Origin: Aureobasidium sp. EXF-3400
Taxonomy: Eukaryota > Ascomycota > Dothideomycetes > Dothideales > Saccotheciaceae
NCBI GenBank assembly: GCA_024195585.1
Contig: SWBL01000011.1
Span: 62,001-126,000, forward strand
DNA: 64,000 bases
Reading direction: 5' to 3'
A program made the translations under genes and the position numbers. The notes below the pieces were generated by a model. That model worked only from the letters and a program-made list of their open reading frames with translations. It was not told where the DNA came from and made no database searches. Of this stretch, positions 10,660 to 21,423 are shown in pieces; position 1 is the first letter of the stretch, and each line of letters opens with the position of its first letter.

Positions 10660-11561
10660 ATGATGTGGAAGACCGTGGTTCTCCCTGCTGCTTTCTGCTC
10701 TCTTGCAGTGGCATACTCTCCTTTTGTTATCAAAAATCTGAACACCCACCAGCCGATAGGCAATCCTGATGGCCAAACCAACTACTATCGTATTCAGTTC
10801 GATGTGACATCTTTGAACGGCGGAGCCAACTCATCGGCGACCTGCCAAACATCTTGGGGAGACAACTCATGGCTTCAAACAGAGTCTTACAGTATGGCTG
10901 TGCCCACAGGGAAATGGATAGCTTGCGGAACAAACGACTTCCGCTTTCAGCTCTTTCCCTACTTCAGCATTGGAAACTTCAGTCTTGCGGTTCAGCAGAA
11001 TTTTACTGATGCAGCGTAAGTGTGGTATGGCCCAGAATAAAGGTTAGCATCTAAGGCAGTGACAGGACCAACCAAGAGATTTTCGCAACGGCAAAAACAC
11101 AGATGAGCAACTCGACTTCAACCCTGAGCTGCGATATCAACCCGGAAGAAGTGATGTACCAGCAACACGCACATGGCGACTGCAACATGGCTAGCAACGG
11201 CAGTGTCGTACTTCAGGTCGAAGCAGAAGCGTGCAACTCTCGCGATGCTACAACAATCTTTGAAGTCAGTGGGTCATTCGACAATAATGGAGAAGAGATT
11301 GTCCTTGTTGGCAGCATCCCAGAACTCGGCAACTGGTCTCCAACCCAAGCAGTGTCAATGTCGGTTACGAACCCGCAGAGTGCAGGAGCTCCAACATTTG
11401 GCGCCAGGCTCGAGATTGCTGAGGGCACCAGCTTCGAGTACAAGTACATCATGCAGGAGTCTGATGGATCCGGAAAGACATGGGAGTGTTGTGAAAACCG
11501 AGTTTATACGGTCCCTGACAATTCCGCATGCAGCGAGATAAGTGTTGGATCAGACTGGTAA
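10660..11561 (+). CDS. secreted Alt a 1-like (AA1-like) protein with C-terminal CBM20 starch-binding domain
   Basis: Two exons, 10660-11015 and 11066-11561, encode about 283 aa; a second AG at 11059 is an alternative acceptor in the same frame. A signal peptide (cleavage near AVA-YSP, residue 18-19) precedes a beta-rich domain of about 150 residues. That domain has four cysteines and a KWIACGTNDFRFQLF stretch that matches the layout of the AA1-like/Alt a 1 fold. Several NxS/T glycosylation sites are present. Residues about 190-283 form a CBM20 module: FEVSG, VGSIPELGNWSP, FEYKYIMQESDGS, TWE and NRVYTVPD are its hallmarks. The Trp usually found before the central strand is replaced (PTFGARLEI). 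CBM20 binds granular starch or glycogen. No hydrolase domain is present, so a binding, effector or adhesion role is inferred. The terminal codon TGG overlaps a perfect GTAAGT donor at 11558, so a further short exon cannot be excluded. Confidence 0.8.
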
Positions 11562-12224
11562 GTTAAGCCGAAGGTACAAATACCATGACTAGTGCTGGCG
11601 CTTTGTCTCAATATGTACGCAAGGCCCGTACGGCGTTAATCAAGACACCGTGGGACGGCGCCTGGCAGAGTTGAGTGCAATTGCCTAGCAAAGTCGTGGT
11701 GTTCTTACCCATCCAAGTTTGTGAGGTTATGCTAATTGTACCTTTGCTTTTAGGTTCAGGGGCGGTGGTTCTCCAGTGCAGACTTGAAGGTGGTTGGCGT
11801 GCACCGAGAATGGCGAGGGTTTTATTATGTCGAGCGAGATTACAGCTATCAAACAGGACTTCAGTTGCATCATGGACTATGGAGACTTTGGAGTTTGTGA
11901 GAAGAAGAAAAGAAGAGAAGTAGTCGAGGTTGAAGGAGTTCTTGAGTCGTGACATGTGAAGATTGGCCGACGGACGTCATGTTGGAGAGCTTCGGTGCGG
12001 GAGTGGGGGAGGCTTCTAGTTGACCATCATTGTTCACGCCTTTGACCATCGACTACCTTGTTGACAGACACACGACACTGACCATCTCTAATCGACGCCG
12101 TGGCACACGCTTGACCACGACGAGCATCCTGGACTCGTCTTGAACCGTGGCTGCATTGTTGGCCGCCAAGCGCCCGCGCAGTGCGTCGCCGCCAGAGGCA
12201 GAGGCCGCCCACAAGAGAAACAGG
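11562..12224. other. intergenic region with a possible 5' coding extension of Gid7
   Basis: This holds the 3' flank of the secreted protein gene and the 5' region of Gid7. From 12144 the Gid7 frame is open and reads KRPRSASPPEAEA-like residues before the first ATG at 12225. See the separate finding. Confidence 0.4.
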
Positions 12225-14091
12225 ATGCACCTCCAGCCAGAAGACGACGACCAAAAGTCCAACCACACCTCGAACGGCGCCTCGGCCCCGGACAAGCACC
12301 CCACCGCTGTCTCGACCAACGACTTCTACGGCCACAACCGCCAGGAGGTGACGCGCATCATCATCCAGAGTCTTTCGGACCTGGGCTACCAATCCACCGC
12401 CCAAAAACTGAGCCAGGAGAGTGGCTACGAACTCGAAGTCCCCAACGTAGCCGCCTTCCGCACTGCCGTCCAGAATGGCCACTGGTCAGAGGCTGAAGCC
12501 TTGTTGTTTGGCGACGCTACCCGCGAAGGCCTACCACTGTGCGAAGGCGCAAAGAGAGACGACATGGTCTTCCTGATACGCCAACAGAAATACCTCGAGT
12601 TGCTCGAGCTGCGCCATCTGTCCAAGGCTCTGATGGTCCTTCGCCAAGAGTTGACCCCTCTGCATCAAGATGTCGCCCGTCTCCACGCTCTATCCAGCCT
12701 GATCATGTGTCGCCGAGCTGAAGATCTGAGGCAACAAGCTCACTGGGATGGCGCCAACGGCAACTCAAGGCGGGATCTCTTGTCTGAATTGTCCAGTATG
12801 TTCCGACAGTCTGCCCAAACACACACACACACACACACCAAACTGACCACGAGTCTAGAATCCATATCGCCGTCTGTCATGATCCCCGAACACCGCCTCG
12901 CCGTCCTCCTTGACCATGTTCAGCAACAGCACATCGACCAGTGTCTGTATCATAACACCACCCAGCCTCCATCGCTGCTGCACGACCACGTCTGCGAACG
13001 CGACCAATTTCCTCTACACATCTTTCACGAGTTGCAACATCACGGAGATGAAGTTTGGCATCTCGAATTCTCACACGACGGCTCCATGCTGGCCACGGCT
13101 TCCAAAGACAACACTGTCATCATCTACGACACCACCTCGTGGATGCCCATCTGCCGCCTGAACCAACAGAAGCCTCACAATGAGTGCGGTGTCTGCTACG
13201 TCGCATGGAGTCCTGACGACACATACATTCTCGCCTGCTCACAAGCAAGAGAGCTCGCCATCTATCAAGCTCGTACAGGTACTCGCGTTGGTGGCGTAGA
13301 CCATTTCCACTACCCAGTCACAACCGCTGCCTGGGCTCCTGACGGCCAAAGCTTCATCGTTGGTTCGCAAGATTCTAGAAGACCTCTTAGCCTCTACCAG
13401 CTGTCAGACCAGTCAGTGCTGCATTCTTGGGTTAGCAACGATGCACAAAGTCTTCGCGTCAATGACTGTACCATATCACCCGATGGATCCCGCCTTGTCG
13501 CTATAAGCAACGACAACCGCGTCATCGTCTACGACTTCAAGACACGCCTAAAACTGCATGAATGGGTCATGGAAGACAGGCTTACCTGTGCCACTCTAAG
13601 CCATGATGGCAAGTCGCTTCTCGTTAGTATGAACGAAGGCCGTCTGGTGCTTCTTGATTCCGACACTGGCGAAGTCTTGCAACGATACAATGGTCTGACG
13701 CAAAGTGAATTTGTCATAAGAAGTACCTTTGGTGGTGCTGGGGAGAATTTTGTCATTAGTGGCAGCGAAGGTAACACGAAGCATCGAACCAATATGCTTC
13801 AAGTTTGCTGATTGATTGCTAGATTCGCGAGTCTATATTTGGCGGAAACACACTGGACAACTCGTTGTCGCACTCGAAGCACATCCTCCTGGCACTGTAA
13901 ACTCAGTTGCTTGGCATCCCACCAATCCAGCCATATTCGCTTCTGCCGGCGATGACAGAAGAGTCAGGATGTAGGTTACTGCCCGGTTCTTGTTCTTGAG
14001 AACCTAGCCGTGCTAACACTTTTGTCATGACAGATGGTCTAATCAACCCGCCGACCGTCGGCGGTCTTCCTTCATGACTACTATCTCGTAG
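12225..14091 (+). CDS. gid7: LisH-CTLH-WD40 protein, Gid7/WDR26 homolog (GID/CTLH E3 ubiquitin ligase)
   Basis: Gid7/WDR26 is the scaffold subunit that drives assembly of the GID/CTLH ubiquitin ligase, which degrades gluconeogenic enzymes in yeast. Four exons, 12225-12795, 12859-13770, 13823-13970 and 14034-14091, give 562 aa. A LisH motif lies at about residues 38-70 (VTRIIIQSLSDLGYQSTAQK) and a CTLH/CRA helical domain at about 75-240 (the exon junction restores SISPSVMIPEHRLAVLL). WD40 repeats run to the end (GDEVWHLEFSHDGSMLATAS, TVIIYDTTSW, DDRRVRIWSN). The first intron is 63 nt and stop-free, and it carries an AC microsatellite. The next two introns are required to finish the last WD repeat. 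The first ATG is at 12225, but the frame is open for 26 more codons upstream, from a GTG at 12147. The gene is convergent with the DUF3292 gene. Confidence 0.9.
12820..12838. repeat. AC dinucleotide microsatellite inside a Gid7 intron
   Basis: About nine AC units lie within the 63-nt intron 12796-12858, just upstream of its CTGAC branch site. Slippage here would change intron length rather than the protein, provided the intron is removed. Confidence 0.85.
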
Positions 14092-14386
14092 CAAGGATAA
14101 ACGATCCCATCATTCTTGTATTGCATTTCGGCGTTTGGTCAATCGGAATTTCGACCAGTACTTGGTTCTGTTATTTGTCATTTGTGTTTTGCTGTGGGCG
14201 GACGGCATAGCTGGTTCTGCGCAGAGGAGTTTCGGGACCAGTATCTATGACCTAGCTTATTTCTTTCTTTTACATTCAGAGGCTGCTTGACCTTGCCAAT
14301 ATGCTAGACGGATGATCGGGTTTTGATGCTGTGGACAGCTCTGGCATTATGCATACTACCGAACCAATTTTCTCCAAAACCATGGC

Positions 14387-16369
14387 CTAGCCCTTTTTGA
14401 AACCAAATTCTTTGTTGTCCTGACCAAAACTTTCGTGGTCGGCTCCCGTCACAGCTCCTGGGAGGACAATTTGAAACTGCAGACCAGAGAACCCAATGAT
14501 GCAATTGAAGGCCTTGTCGCGCTGACGGACATGCTCTAGCTTCGCCTCGACTCCGTCTGCAAAGGCAAGACGAATGCCATCTGTTTTAACTAGTCCAGCC
14601 GTCTTTGGGTCGATCTTCTCCATCTCAACAAGCTCTGACCACGAGCGACGCCAGACTTCTTTGCGTGCCGACGCAACTGGAGATGTCCTTTGGTAACAAA
14701 GACCATCCGAAAAGATGATCAGCCGGCCAGGTATGCCGTGCATAGAGCACCTGAATGACAAGATGTCGAGGCCACCAAGGATGCTGGTCGAAGAGTCTGT
14801 TGTGTGAAAGCTTGCAGCATCGTCATCCTCACTATCTGACGATGAATCGTCTCCTGGCCATTTTGTTTTGGTAACCGTAGGAATGTCAAGGCTACCGGCG
14901 ACCAAACCTCCTCTTTGCTGTGAGAGGTCCTTGTCCCACTCTTCTTGGACCTTCTTTTCAATCAGCCCCGCTCTAGTCTCTTGAGCCTTCTCCCTGAGAT
15001 ACTTCATTGACCAGTCTGCATCATTAGGAATACCCCAGAAGACATAGTTGAAGGGGTTGACAACGTGTCGGTACTCGGGGTGGAAGTGAGCAACATAGCG
15101 GGATCCGAAGAACATGATGATGCAACACATGCTCACAATCTTGATGAAATATTCACTGGGTGTGAAGATGCCGAGCAAGATTGCTGTCAAGAAGCAGAAG
15201 AGAGTGGACCAGGTAAGCTTCGGATCACGCCAGTCGTAGAAGTTGTTCAATGACTCCAGCGTATCAGCGAAGTCAGACAGTTGCATCTGAATCTTGGGCC
15301 CCGCACTTTCGATAACGGGATCGATCCAATCTGATCCATGCTGCTGAAGAAGAGCACTGAATTTGTAGGCAGAACTTCCTTTTTGGAGTGTAGACGTATA
15401 CGACTCGCGCATCTCTTCAACCTGCTTGCGTTGAAACCTGTTTTGTAGCACAGTGACAACGCAATACACCAGGATGAATGTGACGCAGTAATCCAAGTAC
15501 CAAATCAACAGCCAGATTGCGAGCCACTTCCTCGATCTGGCCGGGTTCTCCCAGAGATACAGACTCCTCAGTGAGAGAAGGAAGGTCTGCCATGGTGAAG
15601 AAGCGATAAGGATGCGCTCCACAAAGCGAGATGAAGCCTCTCTGTCAAAGGGAGGCTGTCCAGTGTAATCTATCTGGCCCATACGATTCGTGGCGAAGCT
15701 TTGTATGGCATTCAGTTGACATGCTTGCAACCAAGCCAGCCAATTGATACGGCGCTCGCCCGTCTGAGTATCGACATAAGTGTAATCCTCCTTTGGCGGC
15801 GGCGTAAACTCGCGTTTTGGAAAGACGATGGCGCGTCTGAAATGGCGGCTCGATGTCCAGGCCACCTTTCTGCTCTGTCGTAGGGCTTCGATCCTTTGGA
15901 CGCGCTCACGCTGATCATCGACAGCTTCTTGGTCGGCGGATCCATTGGGGTGCGAAGCCGAAGTTTGTGCTTTCGACAGATTGTCATGGGCGTCGAGAAA
16001 CTCCTTGTCGGCTTCCTCAGATAGATAAGGACGATCCTTTATGGCTGCTTTGGAAGCGGCCAGCTGCTTTGCAGCATCTTGCGGGTGAACAATGATCTTG
16101 ACACCGTTCGAGAAACCGCCAGCAATACGAGTTGAGAGACTTGGCTTCTGAGAAACCAGTTGAGATGGATCGAATGCTGGGTCGTGACGGATTTCCTCGT
16201 ATGGATCGTCTTCTTGGCCCTTGGTGGCTTCTTCCTCGGGCGCCAAAGTATGTTTGTTAAGATGCAATAGGTTCTTGGTCTTCGCTTTTGTTCCGCGGCC
16301 CAAGCTCTTGACTCTCTCCTTAGTCGACGACGAACGCTTCGGAGAAGGTCCGCTGGAAGCTTCATCCAT
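14387..16369 (-). CDS. DUF3292-type fungal membrane protein with C-terminal GRAM/PH-like domain
   Basis: This single exon encodes 660 aa. The ATG at 16369 sits in a strong context (ATCATGG); another ATG nine codons upstream (16396) is less likely. The N-terminal 150 residues are Ser/Lys-rich and disordered. The middle holds paired hydrophobic segments (WLAIWLLIWYLDYCVTFILVYCVVTVL and LFCFLTAILLGIFTPSEYFIKIVSMCCIIMFFG, shown by position near 15150-15520), resembling reticulon or peroxin-like membrane hairpins. An acidic Ser/Asp stretch (DDSSSDSEDDD) leads to a C-terminal domain with the GRAM-like pattern FRCSMHGIPGRLIIFSDGLC. The overall pattern fits the Pezizomycotina DUF3292 family, whose function is not established. 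A role at organelle membranes or contact sites is only an inference. Confidence 0.8.
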   Translation of the reverse strand: MDEASSGPSPKRSSSTKERVKSLGRGTKAKTKNLLHLNKHTLAPEEEATKGQEDDPYEEIRHDPAFDPSQLVSQKPSLSTRIAGGFSNGVKIIVHPQDAAKQLAASKAAIKDRPYLSEEADKEFLDAHDNLSKAQTSASHPNGSADQEAVDDQRERVQRIEALRQSRKVAWTSSRHFRRAIVFPKREFTPPPKEDYTYVDTQTGERRINWLAWLQACQLNAIQSFATNRMGQIDYTGQPPFDREASSRFVERILIASSPWQTFLLSLRSLYLWENPARSRKWLAIWLLIWYLDYCVTFILVYCVVTVLQNRFQRKQVEEMRESYTSTLQKGSSAYKFSALLQQHGSDWIDPVIESAGPKIQMQLSDFADTLESLNNFYDWRDPKLTWSTLFCFLTAILLGIFTPSEYFIKIVSMCCIIMFFGSRYVAHFHPEYRHVVNPFNYVFWGIPNDADWSMKYLREKAQETRAGLIEKKVQEEWDKDLSQQRGGLVAGSLDIPTVTKTKWPGDDSSSDSEDDDAASFHTTDSSTSILGGLDILSFRCSMHGIPGRLIIFSDGLCYQRTSPVASARKEVWRRSWSELVEMEKIDPKTAGLVKTDGIRLAFADGVEAKLEHVRQRDKAFNCIIGFSGLQFQIVLPGAVTGADHESFGQDNKEFGFKKG

Positions 16370-18479
16370 GATGAATCTTAGTAGAGTGAGGCGCAAAGTT
16401 GTGCTGACAGCTCATGATGTTTTTTGCAAGAGCTCGGTGGTGCTGGCATGAACAGGATTGCGCCTCGGTCAGTCATGATGTGATGAGAGAGCGAGTGCGG
16501 CAGTTCATGGCTTCACTTGTGGCAGGGTGACATGTCACCCTTTCGCGTCACTGCCCCACAGGTTCTTGCCCGCTTGTTGGAGCTCCCGTGCAATCAAGCT
16601 CATCATGACGTCCGCACCCTTTTGTGTGCCTCCCTCGAAGCACATAAGTTACTGGACTAACTCGTTACTCAAGAGTCGCACGAACACGCTGATACTTCCT
16701 ACCGCCTGCTTGATTCGCTCAGGGTCGCACGTCAAGTCTGAGCGTCCAGGATGGAAGCTTATGAAACTTCGAGAAGGAATTGAAATCCGCTGGCTGCCTC
16801 ACATGTTCAAGCACTGACGCTTTGGACTCCGGATAACCGCGACCACTGCCAGATTCCGCTATCTTTGCACACGTCGCCGCGTCTTCATGACCTGCAGCCT
16901 GCAGGGCTGGGATAAAGTTCCGTTTCATTTATGCACCATCGATAACCGAACGCCATCTCCTGCAGACGTGCACTCGTCATGCTTACTAGTCATTTCTGCG
17001 AAAACACACCGATCTCGAACAAGTCTTCTCCTCACTTCACCGCCGTCTGCCAGCTCGTCCACAGTTTGAACGACAAAAAAATTCTTCTCCCACTAATCTC
17101 GTAAGCAGGAGCCTAGTCTCCTGTCAAAAATAAAGATTGACCGCCAGCTCGTGCTTCTTTCATGACTTCATACTCGTACACTTGTTGCAGCCCAAATTTC
17201 CTCAAGGCGTGGAGAGTTGTCGCGGCCCGATGCAATGGCGGTCTTGCGACCATGTGACTGGCCAAGCATCAAGAATCAAGAACTATCGATGGTGGCACAA
17301 TCTCCGGCTGAACGCTACGCAAATCAAGGAACGAGATAACAACAGTTATCGAGATCTCGGATGGTCGCTTCAGACATTACCTTGATGTTTCGTCGAGCGA
17401 GTCAAGAAGAGCTTGTGACTCTGGACGAGACGTGTAGATTGCTTCAACAACGTCTGGTAGGATAGGAGCTGCTGTTGATAACGTCTAGAATCTGGTCTTG
17501 TGCCCCGGGATGGACCCTGTCTGGTCGGGGCTGTAGAACGGCCAAGGGTGGATGCCGCAAATGGTGGCCTGAAGAAAACTGAGTGGCCAGTGGTCACAGA
17601 TGGTCAAGGCTGCCGTGTTGTTTTCGAAAGTCAACACACTGACACTTGGAGCAGTGACTGCCGCTGTCACTCGGCGATGCGAGAGAAGATGGCGATTCGG
17701 TCAGCAGGCTAGAGTCAGAGCAGGATATGGTGCGTCGGTTAGGCCGGTAGCGAGTAATGTGGTTGGCAGGCTCGTGACGGCAGGTAACGGGGGAAGTTTG
17801 AGATTGAGCCAATACAGCTCTGTAGCGGTGGACAAGGGCAAACAACGGGTGCGGCGACAATAAGATTGCTGCGGTGACGGTGTTTTCAAGTGTCGAGTTG
17901 AGCCTCTCTTTGACTCATTGGCCTTTTGGCGATCGTGGTGGTACCATGGTTAGTAGGGTATCGTCATAGAAAAAGGTGCTTGGCTGCGACGTTAGATTAG
18001 ACTATCAGTGCGTAGGCGGTATTCGGCATTTCTGGAGGCCCAAAGGGATGGCAGACAAGAAGCACACCTCACGACGGACGAACAGCTCTTGTAGTCGGAC
18101 TTGTCGACGAGGAGTGCAGTCAGGATACAGTCGCTGCAGGGCGGCGGCTCACGGGCGATCAGATTGAGTGCACGGCACATGCGGCTTCTAGAAAGACACA
18201 GGACGGGGCATAGGACCAAAGGTAGTTGTGTCGGGCTGCTGTGGCACATCCGAGGTTGTCTGGGCAACGCGGCGGTTGGCATGGCTGGCGTCTGGGGGGC
18301 CATCTTCTTACCAATGCTGCGATACGACTAGCACTAAGCTCTCGCTGCTTTTCGGGCATACAATTTGATACAAAAGCCCGTCGCATGCATGCTCCGCCCT
18401 CGACTGTCAAGCTCATCTTCTCTTTGTCTGCTGCAACGCCCCAGCCATCCAAGCCCGCGGCTGCACAAGATCCATAACA
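16370..18479. other. 2.1-kb intergenic region upstream of two divergent genes
   Basis: This region lies between the DUF3292 gene (minus) and the GCK-III kinase gene (plus) and must contain both promoters. It holds only short overlapping open frames on both strands with no recognisable motif. No RNA gene or transposon is evident. A pyrimidine-rich stretch around 18370-18470 probably marks the kinase 5' UTR. Confidence 0.4.
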
Positions 18480-20545
18480 ATGCACCCTACCCTGGGAGAA
18501 GCCGCCATGGCCGACGACTATCACATGCTGGAAGAGCTGGGCAGTGGGAGTTTTGGCGTCGTATACAAGGCCGTCGAGAAGGCCACCGGCGACCTGGTCG
18601 CTATCAAACACGTACCGTCGCCCCTGCCCCTATACCACTCGCCCGCACCCGCTGACCATTGCCTCTACAGATTGACCTCGAAGGCAGCGACGACGATATC
18701 CAAGAGATCCAACAAGAGATTGCTCTCTTAAGCACATGCTCGAGCGAGCACGTAACACGATACAAGGCCAGCTTTGTGCGCGGCGTCAAACTATGGATCG
18801 TCATGGAATACCTTGGTGGAGGCTCGTGTTTGGACCTAGTATGTCGAGACGCAATCCACCCAGATCCCTCTTCTGACTCGTGCTAGCTCAAATCCGGCCC
18901 TCTCAACGAGGCTCAGATCGCCATCATCATGCGCGAGTTGCTGCTGGGCCTTGACTACCTGCACAACACGGGCAAAATCCACAGAGATATCAAAGCTGCT
19001 AATGTTCTCCTGTCGAGCTCGGGCAGAGTCAAGATTGCCGACTTTGGAGTCGCTGCCCAACTGACCAACATCCAGTCGCAGCGTCTGACCTTCGTCGGCA
19101 CTCCGTTCTGGATGGCGCCCGAGGTCATCCAAGAAGCAGGTTACGATTTCAAAGCAGACATCTGGAGTCTAGGTATCACCGCCATGGAACTCGCCAACGG
19201 CGAACCTCCTCACAGCCAGGTCCATCCTATGAAGGTCTTGTTCTTGATTCCCAAGGAAAAGGCTCCGAGGCTCGAAGGCGGCTCCTGGAGCAGGGAGTTT
19301 AGAGACTTTGTTGCCCTTTGCCTGAACAAGGATGCCGACACACGACCTACTGCCAAGACTCTTCTCAAACACAAGTTCATCCAGCGTGCCGGAAGAGTCG
19401 ATTCTCTCAAGGTGCTAGTTGACAGAGCCCGCAACCGCATCGCCAACGAGAAGAAAGACCGCCTCAGATACTACGAGCAGACATTGCACGAGCTCCACGC
19501 ACCAAATGAAGACGACGACTGGGTCTTTGACACGGTCAGACCAGGAACTTACCACTCTCAGACCGTCAAGCCACGCGACCCTTCACACATGGTTGCATGG
19601 GACAGCGAAGCCGAGGATGCCTTCGCAGCCATGGAAAACCTCGACCCTTCACTAGGCGCCTCGCCTTCATACGATCCTGCTGCCACCATTCGCACATCGA
19701 AGCATACCTCCAACTCTCCCTCCCATCAAATGGACCGTTCTGCCACAACTCGCAAGCCATCTGGCTCAACTCCTACTGCACGTCGCGTCAGCAGACAAAG
19801 TTCGACCTCCAACCACACTACTCGCCGTCATTCTGTCCAGGCAAAACAGCCTTTGGGACTCGATATGTCATTCGGGAATGGAGCTTCAACCGTACGCCAA
19901 TTCAAGCGCGTGCCATCTGGTGGAGCCCGTCCCTCAAGCTCTGGATCGTCACAGACAGCTGTCGAAGACACCGAAAACCTGCCGCCTGCCGCTGCTGTAA
20001 TGATGCCCGATACAAAGGAAGCTATTCTCGGTAGACGCGCTTACGTAAAGTGTATTGATCCAGCACTGCAAGAACTCTATGCCTCTACCGCTCCTGGACC
20101 CAAGCAGACTGCTCTGGCCAGGATGGCAGAAGCTTGGAACATCTTGGACGAAACAGATCCTGAAGGCGAACTGTTGTTGCTCAAAGCAATTTTTGAGCGA
20201 GTTCAGAAGGATCCTAGACTCGCAGCTCAAGTCATGCCAGGCTCGCAGCTTGCTAGCCTGCGTAGTAGTCCTTCGCTCAAGAAGGCACCCGTTGTGACGG
20301 AGAAGGAGACCCTCGTCACACCCCCAACCTCACCATACAAGTCGGAAATGGCTCCTACCACCCGCTCGATGCGAAGACAAAGCGCCTTCGTGGACAGCGA
20401 ACGCGAAAAGATTCTTCGCACTGCCATCCTGGAAGACAGAATGCCTGGCAAAGTCGAGACTGGCCTCGAACACATCGGCATGCTGGCAGACGCCTTGTAC
20501 GGCCGCTGGAGTGAGGGCTTGCGTATGCGCTGGCCCAATGCTTAG
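18480..20545 (+). CDS. Ste20-type germinal-centre kinase, GCK-III subfamily (Sid1/Kic1/MST3-like)
   Basis: Exons 18480-18611, 18671-18838 and 18887-20545 give 652 aa; introns of 59 and 48 nt have GT-AG ends. The kinase domain fills residues about 14-270: glycine loop [13 protein letters not shown]-binding Lys in VAIKH, catalytic [14 protein letters not shown] in [10 protein letters not shown], and the Ste20 signature [11 protein letters not shown]. The C-terminal half is Ser/Thr/Arg-rich and probably phosphorylated, then has a conserved helical segment ([20 protein letters not shown], about 460-530) of the kind seen in fungal GCK-III proteins. Family members act in the septation-initiation and morphogenesis (RAM) networks upstream of NDR kinases. 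Which of the fungal paralogs this is cannot be decided from sequence alone. A second ATG ten codons in (MADDYHML) is a possible start. Confidence 0.9.
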
Positions 20546-21423
20546 CTGCCGGACGCGTCGAAATCTCTTGACGTTTTTCGTCTCTTATAATGTCTTTTTC
20601 TTAATACCTATATAGCATAGCGTGCGTTGGTTTCCATCTGGCGTTGTCGAGTGAAGAGGCCGGCACCTCATCGCTCTTTGATAGTTCTTGTTTTTCTGGT
20701 CTGTCGTTTAGCTTGATACCCTATCTGAGGGCGTATTGTTGGTCTGGAGTCATTTTGGTTGGACAGCGCGAGCGTTTCTAGTTCTTGTTCTTGTTCTTGG
20801 TGTACACTATTGGATCTGTAGGAGTTTGAAAGGTGGTCAACCTGGTCTACGGGTTCGTTTTCTTGTTGATAGATATATAACGAACAAACGACTTTGCTCT
20901 ACACACTTGATCCTGTCATGGCTCTTTCTCGAGATGTGCTTCAAAGGTAATTATTAGATCTCAAAAGTTGTTAGATCTTGAGTTGTATAGAATTTTATCT
21001 GGGCTGCATAATGGTGAATGGAACAAAAGCATGCTCGCAAGGCGAAAGCCTCGAGGACAAGGCCGCAATACCTATGCACTGTACGCCGACGCTGTGGTTT
21101 GGCAAGGAACAAATAAACAATTCTCCCCACGCATATGAGATTGCAACCGAATTCAGCCTGTTGGCCAGCCATCCACCAAGTAGATGGTACATCGTGTCCT
21201 CGAACAGTGATCATTGGATCAAATCGGGTGACCACAAATTCCGTCCATGTATTTTTTTATGCCGTGTAACGCCGATGTGTTTGCTTTCTTGTTACTGGAT
21301 CCCCCCAAAAACACCTTAGAATGCACTTTTTGTTGTCCTTGATTGGATGGATAAAACCTCGTATTCGCGTGCAATCAACTGCGGAGTCACAACTATCCGA
21401 GGAGGCAAAGAGGATGCGGAGGA
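20546..21423. other. intergenic region between convergent genes
   Basis: These are the 3' flanks of the GCK-III kinase (plus) and NmrA (minus). It is T-rich after the kinase stop, with small (TTCTTG)n-like iterations near 20780-20800. No coding potential worth reporting was seen. Confidence 0.4.

Noticed and set aside
10660..11561. Interpretation of the CBM20 protein as a starch-active LPMO (AA13)
   Set aside because: LPMOs need His as the first mature residue and a second His in the copper brace. The mature protein begins near Tyr-Ser-Pro and neither is in place.
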